A program made the position numbers and the translations under genes. 11,579 nucleotides of DNA from an uncultured Thalassospira sp. (GTDB lineage Bacteria; Pseudomonadota; Alphaproteobacteria; Rhodospirillales_A; Thalassospiraceae): the NCBI GenBank assembly GCA_946885765.1, contig CAMPHD010000067.1, positions 1 to 11,579 on the forward strand. The letters run 5' to 3'. This document shows positions 1 to 6,099 of the stretch, in pieces. Position 1 is the stretch's first letter; each line of letters starts with the position of its first letter. The notes under the pieces are model-generated. The model was not told the DNA's origin and did no database searches. It saw only the letters and a list, made by a program, of their open reading frames with translations.

Positions 1-329
1 ATTCCGCCCATCAGGCGACGCTGGGTAAAACCGTTGGCGATGATTTCCGTGATGGCAAGGTGACGCTGCCGGTGATCATTTCCTATGCCAAGGGCGATGA
101 CGTGGAAAAGGCCTTCTGGCGGCGCTGCATGGAAGATCAGGAATTCACCGATGGCGACCTTGATCGCGCACAGGAACTGATCCGCAAATATGATGCGCTT
201 AGCGCATCGATGGATCGTGCACGCGAATTTGGCCAGCTTGCCATCGATACCCTGACGCGCTTTGACGATGGCGCGATCAAGGATGCGATGATCGAGGCGG
301 TCGAGTTCTGCATTTCACGCCCATACTGA
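1..329 (+). CDS. ispB: Polyprenyl (octa-/decaprenyl) diphosphate synthase, 3' end
   Basis: This is the C-terminal part of a trans-polyprenyl diphosphate synthase; the 5' part lies outside the window, and the visible frame runs from base 3 to a TGA at 327-329. The first visible residues, SAHQATLGKTVGDDFRDGK followed by TLPVI, match the block that comes immediately after the second Asp-rich motif (DDxLD) of IspB-type enzymes, so the catalytic metal-binding aspartates are just off the left edge. These enzymes extend farnesyl diphosphate with isopentenyl diphosphate to make the ubiquinone side chain, at the cytoplasmic face of the membrane. In alphaproteobacteria the product is usually the C50 decaprenyl chain, but chain length cannot be read from this fragment. 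The end of the protein is helical with no extra domain. No U-tailed terminator follows; a short tandem repeat and the first tRNA-Pro gene come next. Confidence 0.9.
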   Translation, partial: SAHQATLGKTVGDDFRDGKVTLPVIISYAKGDDVEKAFWRRCMEDQEFTDGDLDRAQELIRKYDALSASMDRAREFGQLAIDTLTRFDDGAIKDAMIEAVEFCISRPY

Positions 330-355
330 TATCGCATGCCGGTATCGCATGTCGG
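330..355. repeat. Tandem 13-bp repeat just after ispB
   Basis: TATCGCATGCCGG is followed directly by TATCGCATGTCGG, two 13-bp units differing at one base, starting one base after the ispB stop codon. No function is evident; it may be a small local duplication in the 3' untranslated region. Confidence 0.6.
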
Positions 356-383
356 GGTCCCGGCGTATCGACGCAAAAAACCC

Positions 384-412
384 TTGCGTCGGTCCGTATT
401 TGGGATTATCAC
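384..412 (+). promoter_or_regulatory. Candidate sigma70 promoter of tRNA-Pro copy 1
   Basis: TTGCGT at 384-389 and TATCAC at 407-412 are separated by 17 bases and lie 17 bases before the mature tRNA 5' end, a normal distance for a tRNA leader. The -35 half also forms the right arm of a 7-bp inverted repeat (GACGCAA at 370-376, TTGCGTC at 384-390). That hairpin has no U-tract and is unlikely to terminate ispB transcription. Confidence 0.4.
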
Positions 413-429
413 CCGGCTTCGCAGAATGA

Positions 430-506
430 CGGAGCGTAGCTCAGCCTGGTAGAGCACTGTCTTCGGGAGGCAGGGGTCGGAGGTTCGAATCCTCTCGCTC
501 CGACCA
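430..506 (+). tRNA. tRNA-Pro (anticodon CGG), copy 1
   Basis: A complete 77-nt cloverleaf with encoded CCA can be folded by eye. The acceptor arm is CGGAGCG/CGCTCCG with the C1-G72 pair typical of bacterial tRNA-Pro. The D arm is GCTC/GAGC, and the anticodon stem is CTGTC/GGCAG around the loop TTCGGGA, which places anticodon CGG to read CCG. The T arm is GGAGG/CCTCT around TTCGAAT. The gene lies downstream of ispB and is closed by its own intrinsic terminator. An identical copy sits 280 bases downstream. Confidence 0.96.
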
Positions 507-512
507 TCATTC

Positions 513-548
513 AAAGGCCCTGAAACGGTTTCCGTTTCGGGGCCTTTT
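513..548 (+). terminator. Intrinsic terminator of tRNA-Pro copy 1
   Basis: A long stem pairs 513-528 with 532-547 (outer arm AAAGGCCC with GGGCCTTT, inner arm GAAACGG with CCGTTTC), with a three-base loop TTT and one G-T wobble at the junction. It ends in a T run at 545-548. It starts 6 bases after the tRNA CCA end. Confidence 0.9.
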
Positions 549-668
549 GCGTATTGGCACAAACCCCGCCGAATTCACCCGCAAAGCGATTGATACCCAT
601 ACCGCGCAACCGTGAAATCATCTGTCGGAAAACGGCAAAGTTTTTCGCGATGATCGACCGGTTTATGC

Positions 669-697
669 TTGATCCAGCCATAAAGACGGGCTAAACA
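669..697 (+). promoter_or_regulatory. Weak candidate promoter of tRNA-Pro copy 2
   Basis: TTGATC at 669-674 and a poor -10 (TAAACA, 692-697) are 17 bases apart and end 12 bases before the second tRNA. The terminator after copy 1 implies that copy 2 needs its own promoter, which is the main reason to propose one here. The -10 match is weak. Confidence 0.3.
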
Positions 698-709
698 ACC
701 GCCCACTGA

Positions 710-786
710 CGGAGCGTAGCTCAGCCTGGTAGAGCACTGTCTTCGGGAGGCAGGGGTCGGAGGTTCGAATCCTCTCGCTCCGACCA
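710..786 (+). tRNA. tRNA-Pro (anticodon CGG), copy 2
   Basis: This gene is identical over all 77 bases to the copy at 430-506, including the encoded CCA, so it decodes CCG in the same way. The identity extends slightly beyond the gene: TGA before the acceptor stem and TCA after the CCA are shared, giving an 83-bp repeat (427-509 and 707-789). The sequence between the copies and the terminator hairpins differ, so the duplication is either old with the tRNA body kept by selection or gene conversion, or it moved only the tRNA unit. Confidence 0.96.
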
Positions 787-791
787 TCAGT

Positions 792-822
792 CGGGAAGTC
801 TTTTTCAAAGGCTTCCCGTTTT
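792..822 (+). terminator. Intrinsic terminator of tRNA-Pro copy 2
   Basis: CGGGAAG at 792-798 pairs with CTTCCCG at 812-818. The stem continues through a T-G wobble and CTTT/AAAG to a three-base loop at 804-806, followed by a TTTT run at 819-822. It starts 5 bases after the tRNA end. Confidence 0.88.
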
Positions 823-1055
823 CATTTCCGGTCGGTTTTCCATCTTCAAATCTTCTTGCTATACGGTCGATGAAAAGTCATCGGGCGATCTGGTTCTGCC
901 AGCAGATCAATCATCGGCCCTGCGCTGCAACAGGGTCGCATTACCGTTCGCGGACGCAAACTTTCCATCAGACCTTCACAGCACTTTCTTTGCTGACATC
1001 ACGGCCCGCTGCCCCGACATGGTCATATGCAGGCAATCAGAAAACAGTCATTCGG

Positions 1056-1097
1056 CCAACCGATTCGCAACCATGGCGCGGGTTGGCGGGCTTTTTT
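1056..1097 (+). terminator. Weak terminator-like hairpin
   Basis: CCAACC at 1056-1061 pairs with GGTTGG at 1081-1086, with a possible inner CGC/GCG pair, and T6 follows at 1092-1097 after the five bases CGGGC. The long loop and the offset of the T run make it weaker than the other terminators here. If real, it would end an unknown transcript from 823-1050. Confidence 0.35.
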
Positions 1098-1245
1098 GCT
1101 ATAACAAATTCAAATGGGAGATATGCAATAAGCTGAACCCCGTATAAATACGTATTTCCATGCCGAAATCCCGGTTTTTTAAGCGCAATTAAGACGTTTT
1201 TGTGCGTTCGCGGCGATATTTTCTTGCGTATCGGGCGAAACAAAC

Positions 1246-1274
1246 TTGCCCATACTTGCCAAATACGCTTAAGC
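1246..1274 (+). promoter_or_regulatory. Weak candidate promoter of the TRAP operon
   Basis: TTGCCC (1246-1251) and TTAAGC (1269-1274) are separated by 17 bases. The -35 region contains two ACTTGCC elements exactly 10 bp apart (1244-1250, 1254-1260), one helical turn, which could also be activator half-sites. If this promoter is used, the operator-like site at 1348-1358 lies in the early transcribed region, a position suited to repression. Confidence 0.3.
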
Positions 1275-1347
1275 TTCGCCCGCAACACAAGGAACGGGAA
1301 GATTCCGCCTGTAATAATAAAAGCAAAAGGCGGTACTCGACCCAACG

Positions 1348-1358
1348 TGGTAATACCA
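1348..1358. promoter_or_regulatory. GntR/FadR-type operator match upstream of TRAP operon
   Basis: TGGTAATACCA is a perfect palindrome around a central A and fits the TNGTNNNACNA operator consensus known for the FadR (FCD) subfamily of GntR regulators, which often control organic-acid and sugar-acid uptake, including TRAP operons. It lies 30 bases before the dctP start codon. No GntR gene is inside the window, so the regulator is not identified. Confidence 0.5.
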
Positions 1359-1372
1359 ATTTCGGACTTCTT

Positions 1373-1380
1373 AGGGAGGA
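1373..1380 (+). promoter_or_regulatory. Ribosome binding site that sets the dctP start
   Basis: AGGGAGGA lies 8 bases before the ATG at 1389. The reading frame is open upstream to about 1200, but only the ATG at 1389 has this strong Shine-Dalgarno sequence and yields a proper signal peptide, so it is chosen as the start. Confidence 0.9.
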
Positions 1381-1388
1381 AGCTACGA

Positions 1389-2450
1389 ATGAAATTTTCT
1401 AATATTTTGAAGTCTGCAACCTGTGTGGCCGTCCTTGCAGCGGCTGCTTTGACAACGGTTGCACCTGATGCGGATGCGGCTGATCGTGTTCGCTGGAAAA
1501 TGGGCTCGACCTATCCGGGCAGCCTGACCCAGCTTGGCACGCTCGGCAAACGCGTTGATGAAAAAATCGACGAAGTTTCCGGCGGCAACATTCAGATTAA
1601 ATTCTATGAGCCGGGCGCGCTTGTTCCGGCACTTGAAGTATTTGATGCGGTTTCAACCGGCTCCATCGATGCGGCCTTCTCCACCCCGGGGTACTGGGCG
1701 GGCAAGGTTCCGGCATTGCAGCTTTTCGGTGCCGTTCCGTTCGGTCCGCAGGCTGGTGAATATCTGGCATGGGTCAAATTTGGCGGCGGTCAGGAAATCT
1801 TTGACAGGCTTTATGCCGAACATGGCATCAAGTCGCTGTTCTGTGGCCTGATCGCGCCGGAAGCTTCGGGCTGGTTCTCCAAGGAAATCAACACGGTTGA
1901 AGACCTTAAAGGTCTGAAAATGCGCTTCTTTGGTCTTGGCGCGAAAGTCATGGAAAAGCTTGGTGTCTCGACCCAGCTTCTGGCAGGTGGCGATATCTAT
2001 CCCGCCCTTGAACTCGGCACGATTGATGCGACCGAATTCTCGATGCCGGCCATCGACCTGAAACTCGGCTTCCATCAGGTTGCCAAATACTATTATTTCC
2101 CCGGCTGGCATCAGCAATCCACCCTGTTCGATCTGATGATCAACAAGGAAAAGTGGGATGGGCTCGACAAAACCCAGCAGGCCCAAATCGAAGCGGTTTG
2201 TAACGACAACCTGGCCTATGGTTTTGCCGAAGGTGAAGCCATCCAGTTCGCAGCCCTTAAGGAACTTAAGGAAAAAGGTGTGAACATCAAAACCTGGTCC
2301 CCGGAGATGCTCGATGCAATGCGTGGAGCATGGGAAGAGGTTGCGACTGAACTTTCCGCAGAAGATGCCGCTTTCAAGGAAGCTTACGATAGCCTCCAGT
2401 CTTTCCGCGAGAATTATAAAATCTGGAAAGATATCGGATATCTGAAGTGA
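1389..2450 (+). CDS. dctP: TRAP transporter substrate-binding protein (DctP/FcbT1-like)
   Basis: This 353-residue periplasmic solute receptor belongs to a TRAP (tripartite ATP-independent periplasmic) transporter. It captures its ligand and delivers it to the membrane permeases encoded next. Residues 1-30 form a Sec signal peptide with a basic start, an alanine-rich core and likely cleavage after ADA at 28-30. The mature part has the DctP pattern: YPGSLTQLGTLGKRVDEKI near the N-terminus, KMRFFGLGAKVMEKLG with a conserved ligand-coordinating type Arg at 179, GTIDATE ending at Glu216, and FPGWHQQ with Trp240. The overall pattern resembles the FcbT1/TakP branch (COG4663-type), whose studied members bind organic anions such as 2-keto acids or calcium lactate. 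The actual substrate cannot be read here; a carboxylate is the best guess. It is the first gene of a three-gene operon with a GntR-type operator match in its leader. Confidence 0.92.
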   Translation: MKFSNILKSATCVAVLAAAALTTVAPDADAADRVRWKMGSTYPGSLTQLGTLGKRVDEKIDEVSGGNIQIKFYEPGALVPALEVFDAVSTGSIDAAFSTPGYWAGKVPALQLFGAVPFGPQAGEYLAWVKFGGGQEIFDRLYAEHGIKSLFCGLIAPEASGWFSKEINTVEDLKGLKMRFFGLGAKVMEKLGVSTQLLAGGDIYPALELGTIDATEFSMPAIDLKLGFHQVAKYYYFPGWHQQSTLFDLMINKEKWDGLDKTQQAQIEAVCNDNLAYGFAEGEAIQFAALKELKEKGVNIKTWSPEMLDAMRGAWEEVATELSAEDAAFKEAYDSLQSFRENYKIWKDIGYLK

Positions 2451-2461
2451 TTTTTCCGGTG

Positions 2462-2482
2462 TCTGGTATCCAGAATACCAGA
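2462..2482 (+). promoter_or_regulatory. Stem-loop after dctP (1 of 2)
   Basis: TCTGGTAT and ATACCAGA form a perfect 8-bp stem with a five-base loop, starting 11 bases after the dctP stop codon. There is no T run, so it is not a simple terminator. In transport operons such hairpins commonly protect the receptor mRNA from 3' decay. Its arms contain TGGTA/TACCA, the same arms as the operator-like site at 1348-1358 but with wider spacing, so a protein-binding role is also possible. Confidence 0.6.
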
Positions 2483-2500
2483 TCATAAGAGAAGTCTCGG

Positions 2501-2531
2501 CAAGGCCGGGCGCCAGACGGCCCCGGCCTTG
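2501..2531 (+). promoter_or_regulatory. GC-rich stem-loop between dctP and dctQ (2 of 2)
   Basis: CAAGGCCGGG at 2501-2510 pairs perfectly with CCCGGCCTTG at 2522-2531 around an 11-base loop. It lacks a T run and lies 34 bases before the dctQ start. Together with the preceding hairpin it probably stabilises the dctP transcript or attenuates readthrough, so that the receptor is made in excess over the permeases. Confidence 0.65.
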
Positions 2532-2565
2532 ACCGCGATCAAGAAAAGACCCGGGAGGCTTTTTA

Positions 2566-3153
2566 ATGGAAGCGCTACTAAAACTGAGCGACGGCATTGA
2601 TGCACTCGTTTCCCGTATCGGGAAATGGGCGGCCCTGCTCGCAGTTCCGCTGATGCTGACGATCATGTATGACGTGATCCAGCGTAAATTCGGCGGCCAG
2701 GGATCCATCAAATTGCAGGAACTGGAATGGCATCTCCATACCGGCCTGTTTATGCTGTGTTTCGGTTTTGCCTATATCCGCGATGCGCATGTCCGCATCG
2801 AACTCATCCGCGACAATCTGCGTCCGCGCACACGCGCCATCGTCGAAATGATCGGGGCGATCATCTGCATTCTGCCGTTTTGCGCGCTGGTGCTTTATTT
2901 CGGTTTTGATTTTGTTGTTCGCTCATACGAAACCCACGAAGTTTCGGCCGCAACCACCGGCCTTACGCATCGCTGGATCATCAAATCAACCATCCCCGTC
3001 GGCTTCGGCCTTCTCGCCATGGCCGGTCTTTCGGTCTTCCTGAAATGCTATGTCTTTGTGTTCGGACCAAGCAACCTGCGCAATCGCGCCGGTTATTACG
3101 TCGGCACACATCATGCTGATCTTGGCGACGCTGCCGCCAAGCTCGAAGACTGA
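2566..3153 (+). CDS. dctQ: TRAP transporter small permease (DctQ family)
   Basis: This 195-residue inner-membrane protein is the small subunit of the TRAP permease. Four membrane segments can be read at about residues 21-38, 56-71, 91-114 and 139-165. The loop DAHVRIELIRDNL (73-85) between the second and third helices is the typical DctQ signature, and the TGLTHRWIIKSTIPVGF region that leads into the last helix is also characteristic. The length is normal for the family. DctQ forms a scaffold with DctM, which moves solute using a sodium gradient. The ATG follows GGGAGG with a 7-base gap. The gene lies 115 bases after dctP, across two stem-loops, and 23 bases before dctM. Confidence 0.92.
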   Translation: MEALLKLSDGIDALVSRIGKWAALLAVPLMLTIMYDVIQRKFGGQGSIKLQELEWHLHTGLFMLCFGFAYIRDAHVRIELIRDNLRPRTRAIVEMIGAIICILPFCALVLYFGFDFVVRSYETHEVSAATTGLTHRWIIKSTIPVGFGLLAMAGLSVFLKCYVFVFGPSNLRNRAGYYVGTHHADLGDAAAKLED

Positions 3154-3176
3154 TCGCGGAACGGGGATAATTCCAA

Positions 3177-4568
3177 ATGGAAAACTTCTATATCGAAGAC
3201 TGGTTTCCGCTGATCATGTTTGCCTCGCTGGGCATTCTGGTTTTCTCGGGGCTGCCGGTCGCATTCGTCATTTCAGGCATCGGGATCGCCTTTGGCTTCC
3301 TTGGCATGGCCTATGACGTCTTTTCATTCATTGAATTCTTCAACATCGTATCGCGCATCTGGGGGGGCATCGCCGAAAACATGGTGATGGTTGCCGTGCC
3401 GATGTTCATCTATATGGGCACGATGCTGGAAAAAAGCGGTGTTGCCGAAGACCTGCTTGAATGTCTTAACGTGCTGATGCGCAAAGTGCCGGGCGGTCTG
3501 GCCCTGTCGGTTACCCTTATGGGCACAATCATGGCCGCCACCACCGGCATTATCGGTGCGTCGGTTGTGATGATGACCCTGCTTGCCCTGCCGGTCATGA
3601 TGCGCCGCAATTACGATCCGTCGCTTGCGACCGGGACGATTGCGGCATCGGGAACGCTGGGTATTCTGATCCCGCCAAGCATCATGCTGGTTCTGATGTC
3701 TGACCTGATGTCGGTTTCGGTCGGCAATCTGTTTCTGGCCGCAGTCATTCCCGGCCTTCTGCTGGCATCGCTCTATACCATCTACATCTTTGTGCGTTGC
3801 CAGCTTCAACCCCATCTTGCGCCCCCCTTGCCCGACGCCGAAGCCGTGCATGGCATCGACATGGTGCGCATGATGCTGCGCAGCTTCATCCCGCCGGTTT
3901 TCCTGATTGTGCTGGTTCTGGGCTCGATCTTTGCCGGTTTTGCCACCCCGACCGAGGCCGCAGGTGTTGGCGCGCTTGGTGCCACTTTTCTGGCACTGGT
4001 CAAAGGGCGGCTGAAATGGGATGTGCTTAAAGACGTCTGTGAACGGTCAGCCCTGACCGGGGCGATGCTGTTCTTCCTGTTTGCCGGTGCGACGGTCTTT
4101 TCCTATGTGTTCCGGTCACTGGGCGGGGATGATCTGGTCATTGATCTGGTTGACAGTGCAGGCCTTGGGGCGTGGGGCGTTCTGTTCCTGCTGATGCTGA
4201 TCGTCTTTGTGCTTGGCTTCTTCTTTGACTGGGTCGAAATCACCCTGATCGTTTTGCCGATTTTCGCACCTGTCATTGCCCAGCTTGATTTCGGTGATCA
4301 CCTTGCCGTCGCAGGCGTTGGTCCAACCGAAACACAGGTTCTGACCTGGTTTGCGGTTATGGTTGCGGTGAACCTGCAAACCAGTTTCCTGACACCGCCA
4401 TTCGGGTTTGCCCTGTTCTATCTTAAGGGCGTCGCACCAAAATCGATCACCATCCAGCAGATTTACAAAGGCATCATTCCCTTTGTGATTCTGCAGGTGA
4501 TCGGGCTGTTGCTGGTGATGTATTTCCCGGAACTGGCACTTTGGATGCCCAATACCCTGCTTGAATAG
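3177..4568 (+). CDS. dctM: TRAP transporter large permease (DctM family)
   Basis: This 463-residue polytopic protein is the transport subunit of the TRAP system, coupling substrate uptake to sodium import across the inner membrane. It is hydrophobic throughout, with roughly a dozen helices and re-entrant hairpins. Family motifs are GILIPPS at 162-168, ATPTEAAG at 256-263, FFFDWVEITLIVLPIF at 348-363 and LTPPFG at 405-410. The PP-containing hairpins and TPTEAAG are typical of DctM proteins that belong with FcbT-like receptors. The length is normal and no frameshift is seen. It is the last gene of the operon and is followed 22 bases later by a strong intrinsic terminator. Confidence 0.94.
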   Translation: MENFYIEDWFPLIMFASLGILVFSGLPVAFVISGIGIAFGFLGMAYDVFSFIEFFNIVSRIWGGIAENMVMVAVPMFIYMGTMLEKSGVAEDLLECLNVLMRKVPGGLALSVTLMGTIMAATTGIIGASVVMMTLLALPVMMRRNYDPSLATGTIAASGTLGILIPPSIMLVLMSDLMSVSVGNLFLAAVIPGLLLASLYTIYIFVRCQLQPHLAPPLPDAEAVHGIDMVRMMLRSFIPPVFLIVLVLGSIFAGFATPTEAAGVGALGATFLALVKGRLKWDVLKDVCERSALTGAMLFFLFAGATVFSYVFRSLGGDDLVIDLVDSAGLGAWGVLFLLMLIVFVLGFFFDWVEITLIVLPIFAPVIAQLDFGDHLAVAGVGPTETQVLTWFAVMVAVNLQTSFLTPPFGFALFYLKGVAPKSITIQQIYKGIIPFVILQVIGLLLVMYFPELALWMPNTLLE

Positions 4569-4590
4569 GGTCTTGGCCCTGACACATCAA

Positions 4591-4617
4591 AGGCGCCGTG
4601 CAAACGGCGCCTTTTTT
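4591..4617 (+). terminator. Intrinsic terminator of the TRAP operon
   Basis: AGGCGCCGT (4591-4599) pairs with ACGGCGCCT (4604-4612) around the loop GCAA, followed by T6 at 4612-4617. This is a textbook rho-independent terminator for the plus-strand dctPQM operon. Confidence 0.95.
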
Positions 4618-4638
4618 GTTTGCTGTCACCGGTTACCC

Positions 4639-4665
4639 AAAGGAAAGCCGCCCGAAAGGGCGGCT
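4639..4665 (-). terminator. Intrinsic terminator of the DUF2336 gene
   Basis: AGCCGCCC and GGGCGGCT form a perfect 8-bp stem around a GAAA loop (TTTC on the minus strand). Read on the minus strand, it is followed by an interrupted T run (TTTCCTTT). It lies 31 bases past the stop of the minus-strand gene at 4697. Confidence 0.7.
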
Positions 4666-4696
4666 GCGATATCGCAAGGAATGCCTGCCTGTTCTG

Positions 4697-5833
4697 TTAT
4701 TGCGTCAGGTTCCGCTCGCTTGGCAATTGCAACATGCGGCCCATCAGGTAATCGACATCGTCAGAATCAAACTCGACCCCAAGATCACCATACTGGGTCA
4801 GAACCCGTTCAATCATCCGGCGTGAATACCGTTCGCGGTCACGTTCCCCGCCATCCAGATCGGTTTCACGCGCCACTTCCACCGCCGCCCGGACCCCGGG
4901 GAAGAAATGGGCTGGCATTTCGGCCTTGTTATAAATCGCTTCAAGGCCGAACGGGCCGCTGTCATGGATCAGGATGCGGGTATTGATCAGTGATACCCCG
5001 GCACGACGCGCAAGGGCGGCCTCGAAAAAGGCAACATCCCCCATGCAAAGCGCGCGCAGGATCAATCCGCTGGTCAGACGGTTGTTGGTATGAAGATGTT
5101 CGACCAGCAATTCGACATCGCGTTCTTCCGCACCGTCACCGAGAAGCCCGATGGTGGCACTTTCCTGCGACTGGGTCATGACCGCGTTGACAATCCCCTC
5201 GGGGATATGGCCGCGCGCAATCAGTTCGGATCGCATCCGGTCCGATACCAGCGTCACCAGCCGTTCGGCAATCGTGATCGGCAGATGGTTGCGTTCGATC
5301 ATCGGTTTCTGGATGCGTTCATTCTCGCCGAATTCGTCGACAACCTTTTGCAAGGACCGTTCGCTGATCTGCGCACCGTCATTTGAAATCAGATCCACCA
5401 TGACGTCTTCATGGCCGATATCAACAAGGGTCGCCGAAACAACTTCCGACACATGCGGGCGCGATGCGATGGCACGTTGTTTTTCAACGCTGTCGGCATT
5501 GTCACCAATGATGTCGACCAGATCGTTATCGTTCAGAACTTCGGAGAATTTCAGGATCGGCAGGGCCACATCATCAACGTCGCGCGCCAAAGTCGCCGCA
5601 ACATCATGGGGCACCAGCGGGGTCTGTTTCAGGTTCTTGGCCAATGCCTTGCGCACACGCACTTCGGCATCGCGCACCATCAGACGAAAAATGTCTTCGG
5701 CAAGAACACGTTCGCTGTCGCTCAGGCTATCTGAAGAAAATTCACGGCTGATCTTGTCGGCCGTTTCGGCACGATTCTTCCCGGAAGGATCCTGGATCAG
5801 GTTATTAAGATCTTCTTTGGTTATACGCGGCAA
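4697..5833 (-). CDS. DUF2336 domain-containing protein
   Basis: This 378-residue soluble protein resembles the DUF2336 family, found almost only in alphaproteobacteria and without an agreed biochemical role. It has no signal peptide or membrane segment. The sequence is a series of amphipathic helices with regularly spaced hydrophobic and acidic residues, for example LARDVDDVALPILKFSEVL and then LTSGLILRALCMGDVAFFEA. This gives an impression of HEAT-like helical repeats that would suit a protein-protein scaffold. The C-terminal part has many Arg and Asp residues. The start ATG at 5833 is supported by GGGAGAG on the minus strand a few bases upstream. The gene appears monocistronic, convergent with the TRAP operon and divergent from the cytochrome gene. 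The function is unknown; the family call rests on overall sequence character. Confidence 0.8.
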   Translation of the reverse strand: MPRITKEDLNNLIQDPSGKNRAETADKISREFSSDSLSDSERVLAEDIFRLMVRDAEVRVRKALAKNLKQTPLVPHDVAATLARDVDDVALPILKFSEVLNDNDLVDIIGDNADSVEKQRAIASRPHVSEVVSATLVDIGHEDVMVDLISNDGAQISERSLQKVVDEFGENERIQKPMIERNHLPITIAERLVTLVSDRMRSELIARGHIPEGIVNAVMTQSQESATIGLLGDGAEERDVELLVEHLHTNNRLTSGLILRALCMGDVAFFEAALARRAGVSLINTRILIHDSGPFGLEAIYNKAEMPAHFFPGVRAAVEVARETDLDGGERDRERYSRRMIERVLTQYGDLGVEFDSDDVDYLMGRMLQLPSERNLTQ

Positions 5834-6001
5834 TGGAGCTCTCCCGGCACGCTAAGCAATCGGCTGCCAACCATTTGTATATCTTTATACACCGTAGGCG
5901 CGATTGACTAAACGCAAATTATTCAGTTCGTGCTTATGCTAAATGTCGTGTCGAAATCGCGAAACTCAACAGTAAGCCCATCTTTTTTAACGAAAAGCGA
6001 A

Positions 6002-6030
6002 TTTTCGGTTCTGTTTGTGTTTTTCGGTTC
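6002..6030 (+). repeat. Direct repeat TTTTCGGTTC upstream of cytochrome c
   Basis: TTTTCGGTTC occurs at 6002-6011 and again at 6021-6030, with starts 19 bp apart (nearly two helical turns). The second copy also pairs its GGTTC with GAACC at 6037-6041. This could be a pair of regulator half-sites, or chance in AT-rich DNA. Confidence 0.45.
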
Positions 6031-6055
6031 ACTTGGGAACCAACCAACGACAGAA

Positions 6056-6079
6056 TGCAGTGGGGACCCTATCACTGCA
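6056..6079 (+). promoter_or_regulatory. Inverted repeat before the cytochrome c RBS
   Basis: TGCAGTG (6056-6062) and CACTGCA (6073-6079) are perfect 7-base arms around a 10-base spacer. They end 6 bases before the AGAGAGG ribosome binding site of the cytochrome gene. The element may be an operator or a 5' untranslated hairpin that affects translation. Confidence 0.45.
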
Positions 6080-6099
6080 GACCAAGAGAGGCCCGCAAT

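Larger units (their letters stand above)
823..1388. other. Gene-free stretch and TRAP operon leader
   Basis: No convincing protein gene is seen on either strand. Open frames here (for example 870-1136) lack family features, a good ribosome binding site and plausible composition. The stretch holds a small hairpin at 868-883 (CGATGA, loop AAAG, TCATCG), a terminator-like element at 1056-1097, a weak promoter candidate at 1246-1274 with tandem ACTTGCC elements (1244-1250 and 1254-1260, 10 bp apart), a CCGCCT/AGGCGG pair at 1305-1333 and an operator-like palindrome at 1348-1358. The right part is the untranslated leader of the TRAP operon. The left part could hold a small RNA, but nothing recognisable. 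Confidence 0.55.
5834..6099. other. Divergent intergenic region, DUF2336 / cytochrome c
   Basis: These 266 bases hold the regulatory regions of two divergent genes and no protein gene of their own. The part from about 5870 to 6030 is AT-rich. It contains a 10-bp direct repeat and two inverted repeats; the larger one at 6056-6079 lies just before the cytochrome ribosome binding site. No clear consensus promoter could be assigned. Confidence 0.6.

Noticed and set aside
427..789. Repeated tRNA-Pro unit as attachment sites of an integrated element
   Set aside because: Only 280 bp separate the copies, both tRNAs are complete, and no integrase or phage gene is present.
870..1136. 88-residue plus-strand open frame
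   Set aside because: No ribosome binding site, no family resemblance, composition like random sequence, and it runs through the terminator-like element.
1200..1388. Upstream extension of the dctP frame
   Set aside because: The extension would remove the signal peptide from the N-terminus; the strong ribosome binding site and signal peptide fix the start at 1389.
1653..2711. Long 352-residue minus-strand open frame across dctP and dctQ
   Set aside because: It overlaps two clear TRAP genes and two intergenic hairpins, and its product resembles no family.
5151..5855. Plus-strand open frame rich in Ser/Arg/Thr
   Set aside because: Antisense shadow of the DUF2336 gene, with composition typical of such shadows.
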